From Pantoea sp. SOD02 (GTDB lineage Bacteria; Pseudomonadota; Gammaproteobacteria; Enterobacterales; Enterobacteriaceae), in contig NZ_CP102604.1 in NCBI RefSeq assembly GCF_024707505.1, positions 930,001 through 994,000 on the forward strand: a stretch of DNA of 64,000 nucleotides, given 5' to 3'. The notes under the pieces were generated by a model. That model saw nothing but the letters and a program-made list of their open reading frames with translations. It ran no database searches and had not been told where the DNA came from. Of the stretch, positions 41,337 to 50,086 are shown one piece after another (position 1 is the first letter of the stretch; each line of letters starts with the position of its first letter). Both the position numbers and the translations under genes were made by a program.

Positions 41337-41727
41337 CGGGAAATCAAGCAGGGGCTGCAGAATAACCGGCTGATGCTGCGCAGCAAAAAACCGGAGATGG
41401 AGCGTCAGGAGCTTTGGGGCGTGCTGCTTGCGTATAATCTGGTGAGATATCAGATGATAAAAATGGCGTCGACGCTTAAGGGATACTGGCCTAATCAGCT
41501 GAGCTTCAGCGAGTCTGCGGCCTGGGTAATGAAGCTGCTCTGGACGCTTGAGGGCGCGTTACCGGGGCGGATCCCGGAACTGGTGAAAAATGTGGGCGCG
41601 ATAGCGCAGATAGTCAAACTGCCGGGGCGACGGGAGAGGTCGTTCCCGAGAGTGGAGAAAGAGAGGCCCTGGAAGTACCCGACAGCCAAAAGAAAAAATG
41701 CCAGTCAGGCTTAACTGACTGGCATTA
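41337..41727 (+). mobile_element. IS4-family remnant, copy 1 (3' end of transposase plus right end)
   Basis: Encodes the last 125 residues of an IS4-family transposase (REIKQGLQNNRL ... QELWGVLLAYNLVRYQMIKMA), stop at 41714, followed by the terminal repeat ending GCATTA at 41727. The 5' part of the gene, with the first catalytic acids, is missing. It is 391 bp and about 98% identical to copy 2 (43466-43856), in the same orientation and truncated at the same base. The right end abuts a terminator hairpin. Confidence 0.88.
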
Positions 41728-41750
41728 GCCCCGTTTCCGGGGCTTTTTTT
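41728..41750 (+). terminator. Terminator hairpin next to IS4 remnant copy 1
   Basis: GCCCCG, TTTC, CGGGGC, then seven T. Probably the original mtnK terminator, now separated from mtnK by the remnant. Confidence 0.85.
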
Positions 41751-41887
41751 ATTTCACGTTTAAGTCGATGCTAAAAACATCAGCGCTTGCGATCATTTTG
41801 TCACGTTCAGACTGTGGCAATGCATAAAATTCTTCGAAGTTCATTGGAAAAACTTTATTTGCTGAGTGAAAGTTAATTACTAACGGA

Positions 41888-42379
41888 TTACGCAGAAGGA
41901 CGTTCGTTCCATGCGTCCGTGTACTGGATATTACCATCCACAATACGCCAGGTGATTTTTTCATACTGCAGGCTGACGCTTTCCGTGTGGTTCAGCTTGT
42001 CATTGCCCGACAGTTTTGTGTTGGCCACGCCGCAGTTAACGCCGGTGACTTTCACGTTTTCCATCAGCACGGTGTAATAGCACACCTCTTGGCCCGCATC
42101 GCTGATGTTGTAGAAACGAATTTCGGCGCTTTTCAGCGTCTGGCCGGTGGCCGCTGCTTTATAGAGATAAGGCGTTGAGCTATCCATCTCTTTCTCGATC
42201 ATCATTGATGAATGCTGGCGCGTGCCGGTTATTTTGCCGTTAGCGGTGTCTACCGGCAGGTTAATACCGTGGCTCAGGCCGATAATTTCAATGCTGCCTT
42301 CACGTTCGTGAACATCGACAGAACCTCTAATATCCGCGCCACCATCGTCTTTAAGCCACATATACGGAGGAATTGGCAT
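41888..42379 (-). CDS. hcp: Hcp, type VI secretion tube protein (orphan)
   Basis: Hcp-family protein of 163 residues. Hcp hexamers form the T6SS inner tube and carry small effectors. Family stretches MPIPPYMWLKDDGGADIRGSVDV, YLYKAAATGQTLKSAEIRFY and YEKITWRIVDGNIQYTDAWNE match enterobacterial Hcp. The ATG at 42379 directly follows the immunity stop, with AAGGAG inside that gene. No T6SS sheath, baseplate or ClpV genes are in the window, so it must rely on an apparatus encoded elsewhere. It is part of a tlde1-immunity-hcp operon between IS4 remnants. Confidence 0.92.
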   Translation of the reverse strand: MPIPPYMWLKDDGGADIRGSVDVHEREGSIEIIGLSHGINLPVDTANGKITGTRQHSSMMIEKEMDSSTPYLYKAAATGQTLKSAEIRFYNISDAGQEVCYYTVLMENVKVTGVNCGVANTKLSGNDKLNHTESVSLQYEKITWRIVDGNIQYTDAWNERPSA

Positions 42380-42667
42380 TTATTTGCTCCTTATTTTTTT
42401 GATTAACTTCATTGTTAAAATGTAAATAACAACCGTGATGGGAATCACTGTGCATACGGACATGTAGAAATAGATGTCGTAAAAACGATCCGCTCCAATC
42501 TCTTCATTCCCGTAGATCATTTGGCCGATTTTCAAGGCTAATTGTTCGTTAAACCATAACTCTGGCGGGCCCAGAGTACGGGCGACAACGAGCATCAGCG
42601 CGAGAAAAAAAGCGACTTTGGCCGCTCTACGGGCAAGTGTTTGAATAACCACCGGCAACCACCTCAA
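42380..42667 (-). CDS. Predicted immunity protein for the Tlde1-type effector (small membrane protein)
   Basis: A 95-residue protein with two hydrophobic segments, VAFFLALMLVVARTLG and SVCTVIPITVVIYILT, and a basic C-terminus KLIKKIRSK. No known domain recognised. It overlaps the effector gene by 41 bp (42627-42667) and abuts hcp, the typical place of an immunity gene. The central loop between the helices could face the periplasm, where the effector acts. Function is inferred from position only. Confidence 0.6.
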   Translation of the reverse strand: MRWLPVVIQTLARRAAKVAFFLALMLVVARTLGPPELWFNEQLALKIGQMIYGNEEIGADRFYDIYFYMSVCTVIPITVVIYILTMKLIKKIRSK

Positions 42668-43148
42668 TGTATCCGCGCGCCATTAAATTTTTCATGCAAG
42701 GAACCGAGATCGGCGCTGTTCTCAGAAGGGCATTACGAATTAGCGCATAGTCTGAATTAAGGTGGAGAGTTATACATCCTTCAGATACGCGGCCGGGATG
42801 GAGGCGAAATAATCCGCGTTTGACGTCATTAATCCACGTTTCATCATCAATGCTCAGATCGTCACGATATAAAGCAAACCATTCGTCGCGATCAAATTCA
42901 GCACCGTTAAAAACGCGGTTATATAAATCCTGTGACTTTGCCTTAGCCCATGAAAGCAGGCCACCCCTCCCACGCTCAACAATCCAGTATTTACCCGGTG
43001 GGATAGGCCCAACGTTTGGGACGGCCATACATGCAGGAATATTTCTGTAGGCACCTTTCCCGGAAAACGCCATGAAGACGCCCACGCCATACAGATTCAA
43101 CGGCACGAAATCTGCGCCGTTCAAAATCATCTTACCGATAATTGGCAT
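42627..43148 (-). CDS. Tlde1-type T6SS effector (DUF2778, L,D-transpeptidase-like)
   Basis: A 173-residue protein of the DUF2778/Tlde1 family. These effectors act in the target periplasm on peptidoglycan tetrapeptides by L,D-carboxypeptidase and D-amino-acid exchange. Visible features: GPIPPGKYWIV and FRLHPGRVSEGCITLH, with the predicted catalytic H117 and C125 in an SxGC setting as in YkuD-like enzymes. There is no Sec signal, as expected for cargo delivered by Hcp. It is the first gene of the operon, upstream of the immunity gene and hcp. Confidence 0.82.
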   Translation of the reverse strand: MPIIGKMILNGADFVPLNLYGVGVFMAFSGKGAYRNIPACMAVPNVGPIPPGKYWIVERGRGGLLSWAKAKSQDLYNRVFNGAEFDRDEWFALYRDDLSIDDETWINDVKRGLFRLHPGRVSEGCITLHLNSDYALIRNALLRTAPISVPCMKNLMARGYIEVVAGGYSNTCP

Positions 43149-43361
43149 CGTTAATCCCTAACCTTTAATCCATGTAGTAACTGATGTTTATGTTACATCC
43201 CTCAGATTGTCAGGACCAAAAATAATTAGAGTTGGTAATCAATACAGCTTTTACGATCACGCTTTGCTATTGGCGTTGTTAAAACAATAACGAGAGATAT
43301 AGAATCTCAACGAACAACCCCCCTTTCGCGCAAGACGTGCGACACAAACAGGATATTCGTT

Positions 43362-43502
43362 ATGTCGCAGACGCTGACCGATCAGGATTTTAAGAACGCC
43401 GCCACCAAACTCAGCTGCAGTGAAGCCGCCGTGCGCGCCGTCGCCGAAGTAGAGAGCTCCGGTATCGGGAAATCAAGCAGGGGCTGCAGAATAACCGGCT
43501 GA
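43362..43502 (+). pseudogene. N-acetylmuramidase (DUF3380-like) N-terminal fragment fused to IS4 remnant
   Basis: The ATG at 43362 opens 34 residues, MSQTLTDQDFKNAATKLSCS then EAAVRAVAEVESSG, that match the start of N-acetylmuramidase/endolysin proteins; the E in AVAEVESSG is the likely catalytic Glu. The frame then runs into IS4 sequence and stops at 43502 after 46 codons. The rest of the gene is gone. It could have been a second peptidoglycan-attacking effector or a phage endolysin. Confidence 0.7.
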
Positions 43503-43856
43503 CGCTGCGCAGCAAAAAACCGGAGATTGTGCGTCAGGAGCAGTGGGGCGTGCTGCTTGCGTATAATCTGGTGAGATATCAGATGATAAAAATGGCGTCG
43601 ACGCTTAAGGGATACTGGCCTAATCAGCTGAGCTTCAGCGAGTCTGCAGCCTGGGTAATGAAGCTGCTCTGGACGCTTGAGGGCGCGTTACCGGGGCGGA
43701 TCCTGGAACTGGTGAAAAATGTGGGCGCGATGGCGCAGATAGTCAAACTGCCGGGGCGACGGGAGAGGTCGTTCCCGAGAGTGGTGAAAGAGAGGCCCTG
43801 GAAGTACCCGACAGCCAAAAGAAAAAATGCCAGTCAGGCTTAACTGACTGGCATTA
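43466..43856 (+). mobile_element. IS4-family remnant, copy 2 (3' end of transposase plus right end)
   Basis: 391 bp, about nine mismatches from copy 1 at 41337-41727. It codes for the same transposase C-terminus (stop at 43843) and ends GCATTA at 43856. Its left junction interrupts the muramidase fragment. The right flank CTCCCTGCGGAGG plus T-rich sequence is itself weakly palindromic. Confidence 0.88.
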
Positions 43857-43879
43857 CTCCCTGCGGAGGCTTTTGTGTT

Positions 43880-46339
43880 TTAGGCGGCTTCACTGGCTCG
43901 CGAATTGGTTTTCGTCTGCGGCTTTGGCACTGCCAGCGCTTCCGGCGCGAAATCATCGACGTTAATCGCTTTCAGGCGGCTGGCTTCAGCACGGATCAGC
44001 ACCTGCGCTTCGCTCTCATCAATCCAGCCCTCTTTCAGACCACGCTGCGCCAGCGCATCCAGACGGGTGAACGACAGGTGTTTTTTCTGCTGCTGGCACA
44101 GACGATCGTGAATCACTTCGGCGGCCATCACATCCTGCAGCGCCTGCTCCAGCTGACCCGCAGGATTATGTGCGCTTGGTGCCAGATACTGGCCACGGCC
44201 CAAGCGGGTACGCGTCGCGGAAGGCAGTTGCAGCAGTTTCGCCAGTTTGTGATCCAGTTTATCGGACGGTGCCGGGCAGTGATGACCACCGGCGAAAATC
44301 ACCAATCGCAGCGCACCGGCCACCATGCGGTTCGGGAAGTTACGCAGCAAATCATCCATCGCCACTTCGGCCTGATGCAGCGCATCCTGCACGCCCCAAT
44401 GTACCAGCGGCAAATCAGCTTCGTTGCGGCCTTCGTCCTCATAGCGTTTCAAGGTGGCCGACGCCAGATACATCTGACTCAACACATCGCCGAGACGCGC
44501 CGAGATGCGTTCACGACGTTTCAGGCTGCCGCCCAGCACCGCCATCGACACATCTGACAGCAGCGCGAGGTTGGCACTCAAACGGTTGATATGCTGATAG
44601 TAGCGGCGCGTGGCGTCGCGGGTTGGCGTGGCGCTGGTGCGACCGCCGGTTAAGCCCAGCCACAGGCTGCGCACTTTATTGCTGCCAACGTGGCCGATAT
44701 GGCTGAATAGCGCGCGATCAAAAGTCACTAAATCATTTTTCGCTGCGGCATTCATCTCTTCCAGCACCCAAGGATGGCAACGGATGGCGCCCTGGCCGAA
44801 GATGATCATGCTACGCGTCAGGATGTTAGCGCCTTCTACGGTGATGGCGATCGGTGCGCCCTGATAAGCACGCGCCAGGAAGTTGTTTTCGCCCAGCATA
44901 ATGCCTTTACCGCCAGCGATATCCATCGCGTCGATAATGGCGCGCTGACCGCGATGGGTGCAGTGATACTTCACAATCGCCGACAGCACCGCCGGTTTTT
45001 CACCGAGCATAATGCCGCTAGTGATCAGCGTCGCGGCAGCATCCATCACGTAGGCATTACCGGCAATGCGCGCCAGCGGCTCTTCAATCCCTTCCATTTT
45101 GCCGATAGAGACTTTGAACTGACGGCGAATGTGCGCATATGCACCGGTCGCCAGCGCAATGCTTTTCACGCTGCCGGTTGAGTTTGAAGGCAGCGTAATA
45201 CCACGACCAACGGACAAACATTCCACCAGCATGCGCCAGCCTTGACCGGCCATTGACGGGCCGCCAATGATGAAATCGATCGGTACAAAAATGTCTTTAC
45301 CGCGCGTCGGACCGTTCTGGAACGGCACGTTCAGCGGGAAGTGGCGCTGGCCAATCTCCACGCCAGGCGTGTGCGTCGGGATCAGTGCGCAAGTGATGCC
45401 GAGCTCTTCGGTATCGCCCAGCAGATGATCCGGATCGGAGAGTTTGAACGCCAGACCCAACACGGTGGCGATTGGTGCCAGCGTGATATAGCGCTTGTTC
45501 CAGGTGAGGCGCATGCCCAGCACTTGCTGACCTTGCCATTCACCCATACATACCACGCCGGTATCGGGAATCGCGCCGGCATCCGACCCCGCTTCCGGGC
45601 TGGTCAACGCAAAGCAAGGGATCTCATCACCGCGCGCCAGACGCGGCAGGTAATGATCTTTCTGCTCATCGGTACCGTAATGTTGCAGCAGTTCGCCTGG
45701 GCCGAGTGAGTTGGGGACGCCGACGGTGATCGCCAGAATGCCAGAGACGCCCGCCAGCTTCTGCAGCACACGCGCCTGCGCATAAGCGGAGAACTCGAGG
45801 CCTCCATACTCTTTCTTGATGATCATGGCGAAGAAGCGATGCTGTTTCAGATACGCCCACAACTCCGGTGGCAGATCGGCCATTTCATGGGTGATTTCGA
45901 AGTCATTTGCCATGCGGCACGCTTCTTCCACCGGCCCATCAATAAAGGCTTGCTCCTCTTCGGTCAGGCGCGGCTGCGGGTAGTTATGCAGCTTCTGCCA
46001 GTCCGGTTTGCCGCGGAACAGATCGCCTTCCCACCAAGTGGTGCCGGCGTCGATCGCCTCTTTTTCGGTACGTGACATCGGCGGCATCACTTTCTGGAAG
46101 CTGTGCAGCGCCGGTTTCGAGAACATGCTGCGGCGCATCATTGGCAGGTTGAACGGCAGCAGAATGATTGCCAGCGGCAGCAGCATCCACGGTGTCCACA
46201 CGTCAGCGGCCGCCAGCGCGCCAGTCCACAGCAGCAGAATCACGCTGCTCAGCTGAAGAGAAATTTGGTGGTAGAACAACACGCTAAGCAGGATTAGCGT
46301 CGCAACGATTGAGGCAACCAACATAATGAACCACTCCAT
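43880..46339 (-). CDS. fadE: FadE, acyl-CoA dehydrogenase
   Basis: First enzyme of aerobic fatty acid beta-oxidation, inner-membrane associated. The 819-residue protein begins with two hydrophobic segments, then the large FadE-type dehydrogenase domain ([23 protein letters not shown] ... [20 protein letters not shown] ... [20 protein letters not shown]). It is close to E. coli FadE (814 aa) throughout. It is divergent from gmhA. A FadR operator lies 8-24 bp upstream of the start. The downstream end sits next to IS4 remnant copy 2 but the gene is intact. Confidence 0.97.
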   Translation of the reverse strand: MEWFIMLVASIVATLILLSVLFYHQISLQLSSVILLLWTGALAAADVWTPWMLLPLAIILLPFNLPMMRRSMFSKPALHSFQKVMPPMSRTEKEAIDAGTTWWEGDLFRGKPDWQKLHNYPQPRLTEEEQAFIDGPVEEACRMANDFEITHEMADLPPELWAYLKQHRFFAMIIKKEYGGLEFSAYAQARVLQKLAGVSGILAITVGVPNSLGPGELLQHYGTDEQKDHYLPRLARGDEIPCFALTSPEAGSDAGAIPDTGVVCMGEWQGQQVLGMRLTWNKRYITLAPIATVLGLAFKLSDPDHLLGDTEELGITCALIPTHTPGVEIGQRHFPLNVPFQNGPTRGKDIFVPIDFIIGGPSMAGQGWRMLVECLSVGRGITLPSNSTGSVKSIALATGAYAHIRRQFKVSIGKMEGIEEPLARIAGNAYVMDAAATLITSGIMLGEKPAVLSAIVKYHCTHRGQRAIIDAMDIAGGKGIMLGENNFLARAYQGAPIAITVEGANILTRSMIIFGQGAIRCHPWVLEEMNAAAKNDLVTFDRALFSHIGHVGSNKVRSLWLGLTGGRTSATPTRDATRRYYQHINRLSANLALLSDVSMAVLGGSLKRRERISARLGDVLSQMYLASATLKRYEDEGRNEADLPLVHWGVQDALHQAEVAMDDLLRNFPNRMVAGALRLVIFAGGHHCPAPSDKLDHKLAKLLQLPSATRTRLGRGQYLAPSAHNPAGQLEQALQDVMAAEVIHDRLCQQQKKHLSFTRLDALAQRGLKEGWIDESEAQVLIRAEASRLKAINVDDFAPEALAVPKPQTKTNSRASEAA

Positions 46340-46346
46340 AAGTAGT

Positions 46347-46363
46347 AAGAGGTCTGACCTGTT
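46347..46363. promoter_or_regulatory. FadR operator in the fadE leader
   Basis: AAGAGGTCTGACCTGTT matches the FadR site AACTGGTCNGACCAGTT at 13 of 16 positions, including the GGTCNGACC core. Its place just upstream of the fadE ATG predicts acyl-CoA-relieved repression. Confidence 0.82.
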
Positions 46364-46567
46364 ATGGGTGTAGGTTTAGAATATGGGGCAAAATTTATCA
46401 ATCTGTTTACATCGCAATTACAACACATCTCACAAATTCGTTGCACGATGCGCAACAACTGCCAAACTTCCTCAAAGCGCCGCGCTTTTACTGAATGCAG
46501 GCGCTTTGCGGCGTAGCCCCATTCCGTTAAACTTGCCGGGTCAATCTTTCCTCTAAAGGACATCCCT

Positions 46568-47146
46568 ATGTATCAGGACATTATTCGCTCAGAACTCAAT
46601 GAAGCAGCCGATACGCTTAACAACTTCCTGAGTGACGAAGCCAACATTCACGCGATTCAGCGCGCCGCAGTGCTGCTGGCCGACAGCTTCAAAGCGGGCG
46701 GCAAGGTGCTCTCCTGCGGTAACGGCGGCTCGCACTGCGATGCCATGCATTTTGCTGAAGAGCTGACTGGGCGCTATCGTGAAAACCGTCCTGGCTACCC
46801 GGCGATTGCCATTTCTGATGTCAGCCATCTCTCTTGCGTCAGCAACGATTTTGGCTACGACTATGTGTTCTCGCGCTATATCGAAGCGGTAGGTCGCGAA
46901 GGCGATGTGCTGCTGGGCCTCTCAACCTCCGGTAACTCTGCCAACATCATCAAAGCGGTGGAAGCTGCGCGCGCGAAAGGCATGAAAGTGATTACTTTGA
47001 CCGGTAAAGATGGCGGCAAGATGGCAGGTTCAGCGGATATTGAAATTCGCGTGCCGCACTTTGGCTATGCCGACCGCATTCAGGAGATCCATATCAAAGT
47101 GATCCACATCCTGATGCTGTTGATTGAAAAAGAGATGGTTAAGTAA
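46568..47146 (+). CDS. gmhA: GmhA (LpcA), sedoheptulose-7-phosphate isomerase
   Basis: First step of ADP-heptose synthesis for LPS core. The 192-residue SIS-domain protein has the substrate loop [21 protein letters not shown], with zinc-site H61 and E65, and [13 protein letters not shown] for phosphate binding. Length equals E. coli GmhA. AAGGACATCCCT precedes the ATG. It is divergent from fadE and followed by yafJ 51 bp later. Confidence 0.97.
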   Translation: MYQDIIRSELNEAADTLNNFLSDEANIHAIQRAAVLLADSFKAGGKVLSCGNGGSHCDAMHFAEELTGRYRENRPGYPAIAISDVSHLSCVSNDFGYDYVFSRYIEAVGREGDVLLGLSTSGNSANIIKAVEAARAKGMKVITLTGKDGGKMAGSADIEIRVPHFGYADRIQEIHIKVIHILMLLIEKEMVK

Positions 47147-47197
47147 TGATGCGTTCCTCTCGCCGTGCGCGAGAGGATCTAACTTAAGGCGGTTGCT

Positions 47198-47965
47198 ATG
47201 TGCGAATTGCTCGGGATGAGCGCCAATGTCCCCACGGACATCTGTTTCAGTTTTACCGGTCTGGTGCAGCGTGGCGGTGGAACCGGGCCGCACAAAGATG
47301 GTTGGGGCATCACTTTCTACGAAGGAAAAGGGTGCCGCACCTTCAAAGATCCGCAGCCGAGCTTTAACTCGCCGATTGCCCGTTTGGTGCAGGAATACCC
47401 GATTAAATCGCATTCCGTGGTGGCGCATATCCGCCAGGCGAATCGCGGTGAAGTGTCGCTGGAAAATACCCATCCGTTCACGCGTGAGCTGTGGGGCCGC
47501 AACTGGACCTACGCACACAATGGTCAGCTTAAAGGTTATCGTCAGCTGGATACCGGGCCGTTCCGTCCGATTGGCGAAACCGACAGCGAAAAAGCGTTCT
47601 GCTGGATGCTGCACAAACTGACCGAGCGCTATCCACGCACGCCGGGCAACTGGCCAGCGGTGTTCCGCTACATTGCCGAACTGGCAGCAGAAATGCGAGA
47701 GAAGGGCGTGTTCAACATGCTGTTATCGGATGGGCGCTATCTGATGGCGTTTTGTTCGACCAATCTCTACTGGATTACGCGCCGTGCGCCGTTTGGCAAA
47801 GCCACGTTGCTCGATCAGGATGTGGAGATTGATTTTCAGCAGCAGACTACGCCGCAAGATGTGGTGACGGTGATTGCCACGCAACCGCTGACAGGCAATG
47901 AAACCTGGCACCGGATAGTGCCAGGCGAGTGGGCATTATTTTGCCTGGGTGAGCGCCAGGAATGA
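47198..47965 (+). CDS. yafJ: YafJ, class II glutamine amidotransferase
   Basis: Predicted amidotransferase of 255 residues. The N-terminus [14 protein letters not shown] exposes the Ntn nucleophile Cys2 after Met removal. [12 protein letters not shown] and TYAHNGQL hold the Arg and Asn-Gly residues of the glutaminase site. It lacks a synthase domain, so its acceptor is unknown. Its last 30 bp overlap the convergent yafK. Confidence 0.93.
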   Translation: MCELLGMSANVPTDICFSFTGLVQRGGGTGPHKDGWGITFYEGKGCRTFKDPQPSFNSPIARLVQEYPIKSHSVVAHIRQANRGEVSLENTHPFTRELWGRNWTYAHNGQLKGYRQLDTGPFRPIGETDSEKAFCWMLHKLTERYPRTPGNWPAVFRYIAELAAEMREKGVFNMLLSDGRYLMAFCSTNLYWITRRAPFGKATLLDQDVEIDFQQQTTPQDVVTVIATQPLTGNETWHRIVPGEWALFCLGERQE

Positions 47966-48679
47966 TTTCGAGGCAGCATCCGGTGTAGAGATTACCGGCG
48001 TGCTGTTCACCGCATATTGGCCGGTGGCCGTCACATTCACCGTTGGCGGCACACGGTACTTGGCAAAGTACGCATAGCCCGGCTGCAGTTCACGCCAGAA
48101 GTTAATGTACGTCGAGTATTTATGACGTTGCATATTACTGTCGGTCATGCGGAACGGATAGATGTTGACCTGAATTTCCTGCTGACCATTGCGCAGCGCG
48201 GCATTGGTGTAGGTGAAGATCTCATCCATAGACGCATTGGTCATCGCGTAGCAGCCAATCGATACGCAATCACCGTGAATCATTAAATAATTGCCGTCAT
48301 AGCCTTTAGCGCGATCGTATTGATTCGGGAAACCGGTGTTAATAGCACGATAGAAACGGCTATCCGGTTTCAACTGATTCAGCTTGACGTTATAAAAGCC
48401 TTCCGGACTTTTGAAATCGCCCTGACGACGTTTAGGTCCTAAACCGCCAGAGAAATTACAGATGCGATAGCTGTCCAGCAGACGATATTCATTACCGATT
48501 TTGCCGTACAGTTCCAGCGTACGCTCTTCCTTAAAAATCTGAATAAAAACGGGGGTGCCAATTAGTTGTTTCTTTAACTCTTTGCTCACCGGAGCCAGCG
48601 GTTGCGTAGGCTCGGGGTTAATTGCCCAGCTAAGGAGCGGCATAAGAATCATCGCAAGCGTTAATGCGATTCTGCCCAT
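47936..48679 (-). CDS. dpaA: YafK/DpaA, YkuD-domain peptidoglycan enzyme
   Basis: Periplasmic enzyme of 247 residues. The signal peptide [19 protein letters not shown] starts at ATG 48679. The YkuD domain has the catalytic motif [13 protein letters not shown] with His and Cys. The E. coli homolog (YafK, LdtF, DpaA) releases Braun's lipoprotein from peptidoglycan rather than making crosslinks. An in-frame ATG 57 bp upstream would add residues ahead of the signal peptide and is rejected. Confidence 0.93.
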   Translation of the reverse strand: MGRIALTLAMILMPLLSWAINPEPTQPLAPVSKELKKQLIGTPVFIQIFKEERTLELYGKIGNEYRLLDSYRICNFSGGLGPKRRQGDFKSPEGFYNVKLNQLKPDSRFYRAINTGFPNQYDRAKGYDGNYLMIHGDCVSIGCYAMTNASMDEIFTYTNAALRNGQQEIQVNIYPFRMTDSNMQRHKYSTYINFWRELQPGYAYFAKYRVPPTVNVTATGQYAVNSTPVISTPDAASKSFLALTQAK

Positions 48680-48892
48680 TCTGTAGATACCTTGAATTGA
48701 AGAGAGACGATGACGCTGAGCGTCCGGGTATTGCATTATCGGAAATATCCGCTATCGCAGCGCAACATTAACATTGTCTGGCTTTTAATCAAGCCAGTGT
48801 CCGAGAAAATGGCGCGTTCCTAAAAGGAATACGACCACTAATTTGTAAACTTTAATCTCGCTATCAACAAATATTGCTGATATTTTTCGCTG

Positions 48893-48908
48893 CTGTATAC
48901 TTATCCAG
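48893..48908 (+). promoter_or_regulatory. LexA box of dinB
   Basis: CTGTATACTTATCCAG fits CTG-N10-CAG and differs at two positions from the E. coli dinB box as I recall it. It lies 15 bp before the dinB start. Confidence 0.92.
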
Positions 48909-48923
48909 TATTCGGGAGGGCGT

Positions 48924-49979
48924 ATGCGCAAAATTATTCATGTCGATATGGACTGCTTTTACGCAGCGGTTGAGATGCGCGACGATCCCTCTTTACGTGA
49001 TATTCCAATCGCCATTGGCGGCAGTCGCGTGCAGCGCGGTGTGATCAGCACTGCCAACTATCCGGCGCGTAAATATGGCGTGCGCAGCGCAATGCCAACC
49101 GGCATGGCGCTCAAACTTTGTCCGCATCTGCGGCTGCTGCCTGGTCGCTTTGATGCCTATAAAGAAGCGTCCCGCCAAATTCGCGACATCTTCTCGCGCT
49201 ACACCTCGCTGATTGAACCGCTGTCACTGGATGAAGCCTATTTAGATGTCACCGACAGCCTGCATTGTCACGGCTCGGCCACGCTGATGGCGCAGGCGAT
49301 TCGCGCCGATATCCTGCGTGAAACCGGTTTAACCGCTTCAGCAGGAATCGCGCCGATCAAGTTCCTCGCCAAGATCGCTTCCGATCTCAACAAACCCAAC
49401 GGGCAATATGTGATTACGCCTGACGCGATGTCTGATTTTTTACTGACGCTGCCGCTGAGCAAAATTCCTGGCGTCGGTAAAGTGGCGACTAAAAAGCTGG
49501 AAGAGATGGGATTGCGTACCTGCGCCGATGTGCAGCGTGCCGATTTGGCGCTGCTGCTTAAACGCTTTGGCAAGTTTGGCCGCATCTTATGGGAGCGCAG
49601 CAACGGTGTTGATGAGCGCAATGTGGTGGTTGAGCGCGAACGCAAATCGCTGGGCGTTGAACGCACGCTGATGGAAGATATTCACAGCTGGGAACAATGT
49701 TTGGAGATTATTGATTTTCTCTATGCCGAGCTGGATCGCCGCTTAACCGCCATCAAGCCGGATAAACAGATCGCCCGGCAAGGTGTGAAACTCAAGTTCA
49801 ATGATTTCCAGCAAACCACGCAGGAGCATGTCTGGTCGGTGCTGAATAAAGACGACATGATCGCGGTGGCGCGTCAGGCGTGGGATGAACGCCGAGCAGG
49901 GCGCGGTGTACGGCTGGTGGGATTGCATGTCACGATGGTGGATCCGCAACTGGAGCGGCAGTTGGTGCTGGGATTGTGA
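48924..49979 (+). CDS. dinB: DinB, DNA polymerase IV
   Basis: SOS-induced Y-family translesion polymerase of 351 residues, the same length as E. coli. Catalytic D8, D103 and E104 are present (HVDMDC, SLDEAY), with helix-hairpin-helix [17 protein letters not shown], the little-finger domain and the C-terminal clamp motif QLVLGL. Position 13 is Tyr where E. coli has the steric-gate Phe; Tyr is also used as a gate in Y-family enzymes. GGGAGGG precedes the ATG. Confidence 0.97.
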   Translation: MRKIIHVDMDCFYAAVEMRDDPSLRDIPIAIGGSRVQRGVISTANYPARKYGVRSAMPTGMALKLCPHLRLLPGRFDAYKEASRQIRDIFSRYTSLIEPLSLDEAYLDVTDSLHCHGSATLMAQAIRADILRETGLTASAGIAPIKFLAKIASDLNKPNGQYVITPDAMSDFLLTLPLSKIPGVGKVATKKLEEMGLRTCADVQRADLALLLKRFGKFGRILWERSNGVDERNVVVERERKSLGVERTLMEDIHSWEQCLEIIDFLYAELDRRLTAIKPDKQIARQGVKLKFNDFQQTTQEHVWSVLNKDDMIAVARQAWDERRAGRGVRLVGLHVTMVDPQLERQLVLGL

Positions 49980-50017
49980 GATTGTGCGCGCCTAAAAGCA
50001 AAACGCGCCGATCGGTT

Positions 50018-50041
50018 CCCTCTCCCACAAGTGGGAGAGGG
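50018..50041. repeat. REP-like hairpin between convergent dinB and sugar-binding-protein genes
   Basis: CCCTCTCCCAC, AA, GTGGGAGAGGG: a perfect 11-bp stem, followed by TTAGGGTGAGGGG. This CCCTCTCCC / GGGAGAGGG pattern recurs between genes in many enterobacteria and may end both transcripts. Confidence 0.75.
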
Positions 50042-50086
50042 TTAGGGTGAGGGGCAACCCGCACCGTTCACGTCAGTGGATGAAAA

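Noticed and set aside
41749..41844. Small minus-strand frame MNFEEFYALPQSERDKMIAS (31 codons) just downstream of hcp
   Set aside because: Protein-like start but no clear ribosome site, and it runs into a terminator. Possibly a gene fragment; not enough to call a gene.
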